From positions 186,001-250,000 of the forward strand of contig CALOCQ010000002.1 of the NCBI GenBank assembly GCA_942491885.1: a stretch of 64,000 nt of DNA, given 5' to 3'. The notes below the pieces were generated by a model. The model saw nothing but the letters and a program-made list of their open reading frames with translations. It was not told the origin of the DNA and ran no database searches. Origin of the DNA: CALBPI01 sp942491885. Its GTDB lineage: Bacteria > Pseudomonadota > Gammaproteobacteria > Steroidobacterales > Woeseiaceae. Both the position numbers and the translations under genes were made by a program. Of this stretch, positions 8,586 through 16,953 are shown piece by piece; the first letter of the stretch is position 1, and the number at the start of each line of letters is the position of its first letter.

Positions 8586-10262
8586 ATGACTGGCAATTTC
8601 GATATTTGGCAATTTGTCGGCGGCATCGGCCTGTTTCTGTTTGCGATGGCGCAGCTCGAAACAGCACTGCAGCGCTTCTCCGGTCGCTCGTTCAAACGCT
8701 TCCTGCAAACCTACACCGACAAGCCCCTGAAAGCCGTCGTCGCCGGCGGTCTGACGACGGCGTTCGTCCAGTCGAGCTCGCTGGTCGGGCTGATGGTACT
8801 CGCGTTCGTCGGTGCCGGCATCATGTCGCTGGGCAACGCACTGGGCGTCGTGTTCGGAGCGAATCTCGGCACCACCGTAACCGGCTGGATGGTCACAGCA
8901 CTCGGCTTCAAGCTCAACCTTGAGAGCATTTCGCTGCCGCTCATCGGCATCGGTTCGCTGCTGCTCGTCGGCTTGAGCGGTCGGATCAAAGAGGTAGGTC
9001 GTCTCGCCGCCGCACTCGGTTTTCTGCTGATGGGGCTCACACTGATGAAAGACAGCGTCAGTGCGCTCAGCGACAGCATGGATGTCACCAAGCTCGCGAA
9101 TCTCGCCGCGTGGCAATATCTCGCTTTCGGCGTTGGCTTTGCGGCTGTCGTGCAATCAAGTTCAGCGACGATGATGGTCACCCTCGCCGCGCTGCATGCC
9201 GGCGTAATCGAATTGCCCAGCGCCGCAGCCATCGCCGTAGGCGCCGATCTGGGCACGACCAGTACGATCCTCATCGGCACCATCAAAGGCGCCGCGGGCA
9301 AGAAACGCGTTGCGCTGGCCCACGTTATCTTCAATGTCACGACCACGGTAATTGCATTCGCATTTCTGGCGCAGCTGCTCACCGTCGTTAGTTGGTCGGG
9401 CGTCAGTGACCCACTGTTCAGCCTGGTGATGTTCCACTCGCTGTTCAACCTCATTGGGATCGTGATTTTCCTGCCGGTGCTCAAACCGTTCGCACGTTTT
9501 CTGGAGCACCGTTTCAGTGCAGCGAGCCGACATGAGAGCCTGTTCGTCAGCGAGACCGTGCCGGCAGTGCCGGAAGCAGCGATCGCCGCGATCACGGAGG
9601 AAACGGCACACATCATCGCCAGAGTTATTCACCACAACATGCGTGTATTCACGCCGCCATTGCCCGTGCCGCCGGGACAACTGCCGGTCAAGCCGGTGGT
9701 AATGAACGATGAAAACAAGCCGGCAACACTGGACGAGGCCTATCGGCGCAACAAGATGCTGGAGGGCGAAATTCTCGGCTACGCACTCAAAGTCCAGGCC
9801 GAGCCACTCGAAGCCGAACAGTCGGCAAGACTCACTCACTTGCTCGCCGCCGTGCGACAAGCCATACATTCGGCAAAGTCGTTACGCGATATCCGCCATA
9901 ACCTTGAAGAGTTCACCGATTCCCCGCGCGCCGAGGTAAACGGCTATCTGGATCACTTTCGCAGCATCCTGAGCGCATTCTACGGCGAGGTGTTCCGGCT
10001 GCGCGTGTCACCAGTCGCACCGCCGCTCGAACAGGATTATTCTGACCTGAACGGACGTATCATCGGTTGGCACGATCAACTGCACCGCGAAATCTACAAA
10101 GACATCCACCACGACCGGCTTGACGACTATGAAATATCCTCGCTGCTCAACGTCAACCGCGAAGTGTTCAACTCCAACACGGCTCTCGTCACTGCACTGC
10201 AGCAGCTGGCTATCAGCGAAAGCGATGCGACATCCGCCAACCTGATGCTCGCAGCCGACTAA
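8586..10262 (+). CDS. Na+/phosphate cotransporter family protein with PhoU-like tail
   Basis: 558-residue inner-membrane protein of the NptA/YjbB type. Two inverted membrane halves each carry the hallmark QSSS motif (Gln62 and Gln190), followed by VGLMVLAFVGAGIM and TMMVTLAALHAGVI, with GANLGTT and GADLGTT in matching places. Residues about 340-558 are hydrophilic and helical, the usual position of a PhoU-like regulatory domain. Family members move phosphate with sodium or export phosphate. The gene stands alone between the AmpG-like gene and the hybrid kinase. Confidence 0.9.
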   Translation: MTGNFDIWQFVGGIGLFLFAMAQLETALQRFSGRSFKRFLQTYTDKPLKAVVAGGLTTAFVQSSSLVGLMVLAFVGAGIMSLGNALGVVFGANLGTTVTGWMVTALGFKLNLESISLPLIGIGSLLLVGLSGRIKEVGRLAAALGFLLMGLTLMKDSVSALSDSMDVTKLANLAAWQYLAFGVGFAAVVQSSSATMMVTLAALHAGVIELPSAAAIAVGADLGTTSTILIGTIKGAAGKKRVALAHVIFNVTTTVIAFAFLAQLLTVVSWSGVSDPLFSLVMFHSLFNLIGIVIFLPVLKPFARFLEHRFSAASRHESLFVSETVPAVPEAAIAAITEETAHIIARVIHHNMRVFTPPLPVPPGQLPVKPVVMNDENKPATLDEAYRRNKMLEGEILGYALKVQAEPLEAEQSARLTHLLAAVRQAIHSAKSLRDIRHNLEEFTDSPRAEVNGYLDHFRSILSAFYGEVFRLRVSPVAPPLEQDYSDLNGRIIGWHDQLHREIYKDIHHDRLDDYEISSLLNVNREVFNSNTALVTALQQLAISESDATSANLMLAAD

Positions 10263-10418
10263 GGCAATGCCGTAGTAAAGACCTAATATCAGGAAAGCCT
10301 ACTCAAGAGCGCGTCCACGAGCAGGCTTAGCAGCATTTTAGTTGCGCATTTGCCGTGCTTACAGCACAGTGTTCTGTAAGAGCTTGGGGCCATGAGGGCC
10401 TGAAGGCCAGTCACTTGA

Positions 10419-12362
10419 ATGGACGCAGCGACTTTCATGGATCTGGACAAAGTCAGACCAAAAACTCTTGACGGCGCGCAACTCGGCGACAGCGCGTTGC
10501 TGCAACTGCTGGATAGCCGCGCATACGGCGTCTGGCTGCTGCGTATCCCGGACGGCGAGCTTTTCTGGTCGCCCCGACTCGCAGAGGCCTTCGGATACGA
10601 CCTCAAGGTCGATCACGAGGTGCCGAGTCTCATCGAATTAACGCATCCCGATGATCGTGCGCGCCACGAGGAGACCGTTACCCTTTCGATGCAAACCGGC
10701 AATGACTACGAAATTGAAATTCGCATGCGCAACCGACTGGGCGACTACCTGTCACTGCACGCGCATGGATGCTGGCTAAGAGATGACAATGGTCAAGCCA
10801 ACGCATTGGTCGGGTTTGTGCAGGATGTCTCGGATAGCGCTCAGATGCGGATCGCATTGAAACGCAGCGAAGACAGGTTTCGCGCGTTTTTCGATCAGGC
10901 GCCGGCAGCTGTCTATATCAAGGACAAGGACAGCCGCCACCTGTATGGCAACGCGGTTGCCGCGGCGTTTGCGGGCACGGATCTGGAGCACTTTCTTGGC
11001 GCTACCGCCTTTGATGTCTTCACACCCGAAGTTGCCGCAAGTCTGGATGCCGTCGATAAGCGTGTATTGGATGAAGGCAAGACGATTGTCTACACCGGGC
11101 CGGTTGAGAGCCCTGGCGGCAAACTACGACACACCTACGACGTCAAGTTTCCCGTCGAGGACACAACTACCGGCGAGCGGTTAGTGGGCGGGTTCGCTAT
11201 AGACGTGACCGAGCTAACGCTGATCAAAGAACGACTCGAAGACGCCCAACGACTGGAAAGCGTTGGCCTGCTGGCGAGCGGTATCGCCCACGATTTCAAC
11301 AATCTGATTTTCGCAATTTCCGGCAACGCAGAACTTGCAATGAAGAATGTCGATGGAGAGGGTCGTGAATTACTAAGCGCAATCCTGCAAGCCACCGATC
11401 ATGCGACGGCACTATGTAGCCAGTTACTCGCCGTCGGCGGCAAAGCCGAATCCAGCAAAGAGCGCATTGATGTCAACAGCATCCTGCGGGAAAGCCGCGA
11501 GCTGTTTGAGATGACGTTGCAATCGCACTGCAGCCTCGCCTTCGAGACGACGCGTGAGACTAATAAAGTCCGGGTAGACGCCTCCTTGCTGCGCCAGATT
11601 CTCGTCAATCTGATCCTTAACGCCATGCAAGCATCAGAACGCGACAGCGTGATTACCGTTGGCAGCTACAATCTTTCGTTGGGAGACACCGGCAAAATAC
11701 CCGACTTCCAACATTCCTGGCTGCCCGACAATGTCGAAGACCTTGTTTGCGTGTATGTCGATGACAGCGGCTCGGGCATTCAACCGGAAGTATTGAGCCG
11801 CGTCGTCGAGCCTTACTTTACCGGCAAGGAACAAGGACATGGGCTCGGGCTCGCGGCAGTAGCCGGCATCCTGATGACCAGTGAGGGCGCGCTGCAAATC
11901 GAAAGCGAAGCCGGGCGCGGCACACGGTTCAGCTGTTTCTTTCAGGCGGCACCCGAGCCCGAGACACAGCAGGACGAGCAACCAGCTGAGAGCGCCGCGC
12001 GACAATTCACCTCGGCGATCATCATCGATGATAACGAGGCCATCCTCGATATCACCGCCAATATGCTGGGCCGCCTCGGTATCCATGTCGATGCTTTCCG
12101 CAGCGGCCTGCCGGCCATTGAACGCCTGACATCCGGCGCGCCGGTCGACTTCGTTATCAGCGACATTTCGATGCCTGAAATCGGTGGCATGGCATTGTTG
12201 AAAAAGATTCGCGCGCATGACCCGTCGCTGCCGGTCATTCTGGCCAGCGGCTACCACGACAATGCGATGACCTTTGATGACGACGATCGCACGTGGTTCC
12301 TGCAAAAACCCTGGTCACTCGCCGACCTGCAGAGACTGCTGGACGAGATGTCCAGCACCTAA
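10419..12362 (+). CDS. PAS-PAS hybrid histidine kinase with C-terminal receiver
   Basis: 647-residue cytosolic sensor kinase. Two PAS domains (about 30-140 and 150-270, the second opening RFRAFFDQAPAAVYIKD) lead to an H-box GIAHDFNNLIFAISGNAEL with phospho-accepting His291. The ATPase domain follows with N-box LVNLILNAMQAS, DDSGSG (G1) and GHGLGLA (G2). The C-terminal receiver has the IIDDNE acidic pair, acceptor Asp582 in VISDISMPE, and Lys in FLQKPW. The HDFNN box is typical of non-orthodox hybrid kinases that work without a separate DNA-binding domain. No output partner lies next to it. ATG 10419 has no clear Shine-Dalgarno; ATG 10437 is an alternative start. Confidence 0.93.
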   Translation: MDAATFMDLDKVRPKTLDGAQLGDSALLQLLDSRAYGVWLLRIPDGELFWSPRLAEAFGYDLKVDHEVPSLIELTHPDDRARHEETVTLSMQTGNDYEIEIRMRNRLGDYLSLHAHGCWLRDDNGQANALVGFVQDVSDSAQMRIALKRSEDRFRAFFDQAPAAVYIKDKDSRHLYGNAVAAAFAGTDLEHFLGATAFDVFTPEVAASLDAVDKRVLDEGKTIVYTGPVESPGGKLRHTYDVKFPVEDTTTGERLVGGFAIDVTELTLIKERLEDAQRLESVGLLASGIAHDFNNLIFAISGNAELAMKNVDGEGRELLSAILQATDHATALCSQLLAVGGKAESSKERIDVNSILRESRELFEMTLQSHCSLAFETTRETNKVRVDASLLRQILVNLILNAMQASERDSVITVGSYNLSLGDTGKIPDFQHSWLPDNVEDLVCVYVDDSGSGIQPEVLSRVVEPYFTGKEQGHGLGLAAVAGILMTSEGALQIESEAGRGTRFSCFFQAAPEPETQQDEQPAESAARQFTSAIIIDDNEAILDITANMLGRLGIHVDAFRSGLPAIERLTSGAPVDFVISDISMPEIGGMALLKKIRAHDPSLPVILASGYHDNAMTFDDDDRTWFLQKPWSLADLQRLLDEMSST

Positions 12363-12365
12363 TCG

Positions 12366-12500
12366 CGAGCCGACGCGGCAAAACGTCATTGCGAGGAGCG
12401 CAGCGACGCGGCAAAAAGTCATTGCGAGGAGCGCAGCGACGCGGCAACCCAGCCGACGCGGCAAAACGTCATTGCGAGGAGGCGCAGCCGACGCGGCAAC
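12366..12500. repeat. REP-like repeat cluster (three copies)
   Basis: Three copies of a roughly 30-base element built from GTCATTGCGAGGAGCGCAGC followed by GACGCGGCAA, separated by a few bases. The third copy has slightly different spacing (GAGGAGGCGCAGCC). It fills the gap between the convergent hybrid kinase and deacetylase genes and reaches the stop codon of the latter. The same element occurs at 19.5-19.9 kb. It resembles the widespread extragenic CATTGCGAGGAGCG repeats of environmental bacteria, whose translations give the spurious peptide CRVAALLAMT. Confidence 0.9.
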
Positions 12501-13423
12501 TACAAACGCGCCAATGCCCGAACATGCGCACTCGCACATCGGCCCAGCGCATCCAACGCATAACCGCCTTCCAGACTGGACACAATCCTGCCGCCGGCGT
12601 GACGCTCAGCAATCGACATAATCGTCTCGCTGACCCAGCGATAATCGTCGTCGACCAAACGAAGCTCGGCCAACTCATCCTCAATATGCCCGTCGAACCC
12701 GGCCGACACAAAAATCATCTGCGGCCGAAAGCGCGCCAGCGCGGGCAACCACTGCGCCGAAATCGCATCACGAAATTGCTCGCCGCCCGCACCCGCCGGC
12801 AACGGCGCATTGATAATGCCCTCGCGCGCGGCCGGCACACCGCCGAACGGATAAAACGGGTGCTGGAAGGTGGAACACAACATGACGCGTTCGTCGGCCC
12901 GGAAGATATCCTCAGTGCCGTTGCCGTGGTGAACATCAAAATCGAGTATGGCGACCCGCTCGAGCCCGCGCGCCTCGAGCGCATGCGCCGCTGCGACAGC
13001 GATATTGTTCAGCAGACAAAAGCCCATCGCACGATCATGCTCAGCATGATGACCCGGCGGGCGCACGGCGCAAAATGCGTTGTCGGCTCTGCCCGCAATA
13101 ACAAGCTCGGTCGCCAACACCGCCGCCCCCGCCGCAAGCCGCGCGGCGGCGAGACTGTCGGGCGTCATGAAGGTATCCGGATCCAGCGCAACCAATCCTG
13201 CCGCGGGCGATAAGGCCCGCAACTCGTCAAGGAGGCGCGCAGAATGCACACGCAGCAGCTGTTCGCGGCCGGCAGCAGCCGGCTGATGATGTTGCAGCAG
13301 GTCGTAAATCTGGTCGGCGCGCAATCGATCCTCAACGGCCGTCAAACGCTGCGGACATTCGGGATGCCCGACCGGCCCGGCGTGGGCGTGAAAAAACGGA
13401 TGTGTCAGATAGGCGGTACTCAA
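12500..13423 (-). CDS. Histone-deacetylase-family zinc amidohydrolase
   Basis: 307-residue cytosolic enzyme of the HDAC/AcuC/acetylpolyamine amidohydrolase superfamily, which removes acetyl groups from lysine side chains or polyamines using Zn2+. Motifs: HPECPQRL near the N terminus, RPPGHHAE with the catalytic His pair, DFDVHHGNGTE and SAGFDGH with zinc ligands, and LEGGY near the C terminus. The start is TTG 13423; no ATG lies before the first conserved block, and GAGG lies a little upstream. It is 31 bases downstream of the Pat-like acetyltransferase gene on the same strand, so the two are probably co-transcribed. Protein versus small-molecule substrate cannot be settled here. Confidence 0.93.
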   Translation of the reverse strand: MSTAYLTHPFFHAHAGPVGHPECPQRLTAVEDRLRADQIYDLLQHHQPAAAGREQLLRVHSARLLDELRALSPAAGLVALDPDTFMTPDSLAAARLAAGAAVLATELVIAGRADNAFCAVRPPGHHAEHDRAMGFCLLNNIAVAAAHALEARGLERVAILDFDVHHGNGTEDIFRADERVMLCSTFQHPFYPFGGVPAAREGIINAPLPAGAGGEQFRDAISAQWLPALARFRPQMIFVSAGFDGHIEDELAELRLVDDDYRWVSETIMSIAERHAGGRIVSSLEGGYALDALGRCASAHVRALARL

Positions 13424-13454
13424 AACTTCAGCACCTCGCGCGGTCGGTGAAGGC

Positions 13455-16133
13455 TCATTGCAACGCCATCGTCACGCGCACAATATCGGGCGACTCCGGC
13501 TCACGGGAAAGCGTAAATCCCAGTCTGCGGCAAAGCTTGAGCATCCGCTCATTGTCCGCCAAGACATCGCCGCACACCACTGCGATACCGCGCTCGCGTG
13601 CGTAGTCGAGGACACGACGCACGAGATAGGTGCCGATGCCACGCCCGGCCAGTCGGCCATCGACAACGATAGCGAACTCGGCACGCGTGCGATCAGGATC
13701 TTCGGTCAGACGCACAACGGCGAATATCTCGGTCTTGCCGGGAATGCCCGGCTCGGCAAGTACCAGCGCCATGTGCCGGTCATAGTCGATTTGCGTAAAG
13801 CGTGCGGCCATCACATGGTCCAGCAATTTCATCGGTATGAAGAACCGGTTGCGAACCTCCTCTTTGCTGAGCCTGCCGAACGCGGCCTGCAATGACGGCT
13901 CATCCTCTGGCATGATCGGTCGCAACTGCAACGTACGCCCATCGCCGGCGTCGAAGTTTTCTTCCAGTTCCTTCGGATAAGGCCTGATGGCGAGCCGCCC
14001 GGCACCGCTCGTCAACGCCGCGCCTATCTTGACGCGCGCATCGAGCGCCTGCACGCCGTCACTGTCAGCCAGCAGCGGGTTGATGTCGAGCTCCTTGATT
14101 TCCGGAAACTCGACGATCAGGTGCGACAGGCGCACCAGCGACAACGCGATCGCATCAATATCGGCGGCGGGCACTTGTCGATAGCCGGCCAGTAAGCGGT
14201 GGACGTCGGTGCGCTCGATGAGCTCGCGTGCCAGCTTCAGGTTCAGCGGCGGCAGCGACAGCGCCTTGTCGTCAAGTACCTCGACCGCCGTGCCACCATG
14301 ACCAAAAAGTATCACTGGACCGAACTGTCGGTCTTCGACCATCCCGGCGATCAGCTCGCGGGCATGTTGTCGTTGCACCATGGCCTGCACGGTAAAGCCC
14401 TGAATTTTCGCACCGGGACTCGCCTCCAGCACGCGCGCAAGCATACCCTGCGCCGCGGCTTCGGCGAGTTGCGGTTCGACGTCGAGTAAAACGCCGCCGA
14501 CATCGGACTTGTGCGTAATATCCGGCGACAGGATCTTGATCGCCACTGGCCCATCAAAGCCGCCGGCCAGCGCGCCAACTTCTTCCGTGCTCGCCGCGAT
14601 CTCGGTGCGCACGGTAGGGATGCCATAAGCCTCCAGCAAACGTTTTGATTCGGCCTCGGACAGCCACGCGCGATTTTCGCCCAGCGCGGCGTCAATCTGC
14701 GCCCTGGCAAGTGCGACGTCGGGCTCGAACAGCACCGGCAACGAGGGCGGCGTCTCGGCGAGTTGCAATTGGTTGTGCCGGTAGCAGACCATTTGTGAAA
14801 ACGCGTGCACCGCGTCCTCCGGGGAATCGTAAGACGGGATGCCATGCTCGCGAAACCGTTGTCGCTGAGCGAGCGCCGTGTGCGCGCCGACCCAGGCCGT
14901 GAACACAGGCTTGGTCGGCGCCTCGGGGAATGCATCAATAACCGCCTGCGCGGCGTCCGCCGAAGAGGTCACCGCAGTCGGGCAGTTCAGAATCAACACG
15001 GCATCACAATCATCGTCGTCGAGCAGCACATCCAACGCATCGCGATAACGCTGCCCGCCCGCATCGCCAACGATATCCACCGGATTACCATGCGACCATG
15101 TCGAAGGCAGCACCGCGTCGAGTCGCGCAAGCGTCGTCTCCGAAAGCATCGCGAGCTCGCCGCCCTCCGCCATCAATGCGTCTACGGCCAGAACGCCGAT
15201 GCCGCCGCCGTTAGTCAGAATCGCAAGCCGGTCGCCCTTCGGCAACCGTGCCGTAGCCAATGTTTCGACCGCATCGAAAAGTTCTTCGAGCGTAAACACG
15301 CGAAGCATGCCGGCGCGTCGAAACGCCGCGTCATAGACGCCATCATGACCGGCCATCGCACCGGTATGCGAACTTGCAGCCCGCGCGCCGGCATCAAACC
15401 GGCCCGCCTTGACGACAATGACCGGCTTGCTGCGCGCGGCGGCGCGTGCGGCCGACATAAACTTGCGTGCATCGGTGATCGACTCGACATACAACAGTAT
15501 CGCCCTCGTCTCGCGTGCGTTGGCCAGATAATCGAGCATGTCGCCGAAGTCGACATCGGCCATTTCGCCCATCGAGACGATGTGTGAGAAGCCGATGCCT
15601 TTCGGCTGTGCCCAGTCCAGCATCGCAGTGAGCAGCGCACCGGATTGGGCAATAAAAGCTATCGAACCCGACGGCGGGAACAGGTGTGCGAAACTTGCAT
15701 TCAAACCGATGCCGGGTACCTGCAGGCCGAGACAATTCGGGCCGACGATTCGCAGCAGGCCGGGCTTCGCGGCATCCAACATCGTCTGGCGCAGCGACTT
15801 GCCGTGGCGGCCATTCTCCTGACCAAGGCCAGCCGTGATAACACAGGCCCCGCGGGTGCCCTGCTTTACGAGCTTTTTGATCAAGCCAGGCACGGTTTTG
15901 GGCGGCGTCGCTATCACCGCAAGATCGGGCGCGGCGGGCAGCTCCGAAACATCGTCAAAAACCTCGTGGCCGAACAGCGTCGAGTGCTTCGGGTTGACGA
16001 GATAGATCGGACCACGGAAATCGGCGAGCAGGTTTTGCGTGATCACACGCCCGAGCGAACCGACGCGATCGCTGGCACCAATGATGGCGACTGACGCCGG
16101 CTGAAATACCGCATCAAGATTTCGAATGGTCAT
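13455..16133 (-). CDS. Pat/PatZ-type protein acetyltransferase: NDP-forming acyl-CoA synthetase fused to GNAT
   Basis: 892 residues. In order: CoA-binding domain (about 1-130, VAIIGASDRVGSLG); succinyl-CoA-synthetase-like part (about 140-450, SHTGAMAG with the His that is phosphorylated in active ADP-forming synthetases, and TNGGGIGVL); ATP-grasp-like domain (about 485-700, IKILSPDITHKSDVGGV); and a C-terminal GNAT domain (about 725-892, GRGIGTYLVRRVLDYARERG and NERMLKLCRRLGF). In enteric bacteria proteins of this layout acetylate acetyl-CoA synthetase and many other proteins on lysine. Retention of the SHTG histidine leaves synthetase activity possible. First gene of a likely two-gene unit with the deacetylase. 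Confidence 0.94.
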   Translation of the reverse strand: MTIRNLDAVFQPASVAIIGASDRVGSLGRVITQNLLADFRGPIYLVNPKHSTLFGHEVFDDVSELPAAPDLAVIATPPKTVPGLIKKLVKQGTRGACVITAGLGQENGRHGKSLRQTMLDAAKPGLLRIVGPNCLGLQVPGIGLNASFAHLFPPSGSIAFIAQSGALLTAMLDWAQPKGIGFSHIVSMGEMADVDFGDMLDYLANARETRAILLYVESITDARKFMSAARAAARSKPVIVVKAGRFDAGARAASSHTGAMAGHDGVYDAAFRRAGMLRVFTLEELFDAVETLATARLPKGDRLAILTNGGGIGVLAVDALMAEGGELAMLSETTLARLDAVLPSTWSHGNPVDIVGDAGGQRYRDALDVLLDDDDCDAVLILNCPTAVTSSADAAQAVIDAFPEAPTKPVFTAWVGAHTALAQRQRFREHGIPSYDSPEDAVHAFSQMVCYRHNQLQLAETPPSLPVLFEPDVALARAQIDAALGENRAWLSEAESKRLLEAYGIPTVRTEIAASTEEVGALAGGFDGPVAIKILSPDITHKSDVGGVLLDVEPQLAEAAAQGMLARVLEASPGAKIQGFTVQAMVQRQHARELIAGMVEDRQFGPVILFGHGGTAVEVLDDKALSLPPLNLKLARELIERTDVHRLLAGYRQVPAADIDAIALSLVRLSHLIVEFPEIKELDINPLLADSDGVQALDARVKIGAALTSGAGRLAIRPYPKELEENFDAGDGRTLQLRPIMPEDEPSLQAAFGRLSKEEVRNRFFIPMKLLDHVMAARFTQIDYDRHMALVLAEPGIPGKTEIFAVVRLTEDPDRTRAEFAIVVDGRLAGRGIGTYLVRRVLDYARERGIAVVCGDVLADNERMLKLCRRLGFTLSREPESPDIVRVTMALQ

Positions 16134-16475
16134 TTCAGTTCCCGTGACATATTGCGATCAGCGCGAACACAACCGCCCGACGCTTTGCACTCTGAATAGC
16201 CTGGCGAAGTATGCGTCGGCTGGTCGTTGATCACACTACGTACTTTCTCTGATTCGAAACCACAGTATTTCAGTGCAAGCGACGCACCGCGACCGTAACG
16301 CAACATCAAGTAATCATTCGCGCATGTCTAAACTATTGCAGACGGTGCACGCCCGTGGATAAACGCCGCGCGACTAAGAGATAAATCACGAATAGATCGG
16401 GATTCCCTTTTTTTTGATCATGCGCTCACAGTGCACGGAGGTCGCGAATTGCGCCACCTAGGCAGACGATCGTAG
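16134..16475. other. Non-coding gap upstream of the acetyltransferase gene
   Basis: 342 bases between the start of the acetyltransferase gene and the stop of the small unknown gene, both on the minus strand. The right-hand part has a short GGGATTCCC palindrome followed by eight T on the plus strand (about 16400-16417), but no plus-strand gene ends there. It should hold the promoter of the acetyltransferase-deacetylase pair. I see no convincing gene, tRNA or repeat in it. Confidence 0.6.
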
Positions 16476-16751
16476 CTAGTTCTCTTGCTCACCTGACCCG
16501 GGCAACGTCTCAACCCTGATGCCCGGAATCGGTGTCTCCCTCGTTCCACCGCTGGGTGTTGCCTGGTCGTCCGGCACCTCAACACGCACGCCGCCAACAC
16601 GAATTCTCTCGCCACCAATCACAATTTCAACATCAAGAATCAGCTCCTGAGCGCCACTCGGAGAACGCTCAACCTCTACTGTTTGCACTGTACTGCCAGT
16701 GCTATTCGCCGCTGCTGCATCACAGCTGATGATCGCATGTTGCTTAGCCAT
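16476..16751 (-). CDS. Small protein of unknown function, divergent from Ser/Thr kinase
   Basis: 91 residues starting MAKQHAIISC. ATG 16751 is preferred because GGGAG stands seven bases before it; an in-frame start eight codons upstream lacks this. The protein is acidic, with no signal peptide or membrane segment. A central stretch of alternating hydrophobic residues (ELILDVEIVIGGERIRVGGV) suggests a small beta structure, followed by a Pro/Gly/Thr-rich tail. I do not recognise a family. It is transcribed away from the kinase gene across a 202-base gap, so the two may share regulation, and the small protein could be a kinase partner or substrate; that is inference from position only. Confidence 0.65.
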   Translation of the reverse strand: MAKQHAIISCDAAAANSTGSTVQTVEVERSPSGAQELILDVEIVIGGERIRVGGVRVEVPDDQATPSGGTRETPIPGIRVETLPGSGEQEN

Positions 16752-16953
16752 ATCGTTGCTCCCGTATCGAATCACACGCCCTGTTTTCTATTTTCCTGCA
16801 ACCCTAGAGTACACTTGAAGCTGCTGTGACGCCTATTGGCAGCAGGAAAGCGATGCGCGATGATTTCGAAACATGGTTCCGCGACCCCGTGGATGCGACC
16901 GTTCATTGCAAACTTCGCATGGCCCGCGCCTGGTTCGAGACGAGGTCGGAACA

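Noticed and set aside
8472..9155. 227-residue minus-strand ORF opposite the Na/Pi-type gene
   Set aside because: Gln/Glu/His-rich sequence typical of an antisense frame; the plus-strand protein is a clear family member.
10358..10380. Terminator after the Na/Pi-type gene
   Set aside because: CTTACAG pairs with CTGTAAG around a nine-base loop, but no T tract follows and it lies close to the start of the next gene in the same direction.
12235..12539. Small ORFs giving LLAMTFCRVAALLAMT-type peptides over the repeat cluster
   Set aside because: These arise from translation of the REP-like repeat and are typical false genes.
16400..16417. Rho-independent terminator (GGGATTCCC plus eight T)
   Set aside because: The stem is only four base pairs with almost no loop, and no plus-strand gene ends nearby.
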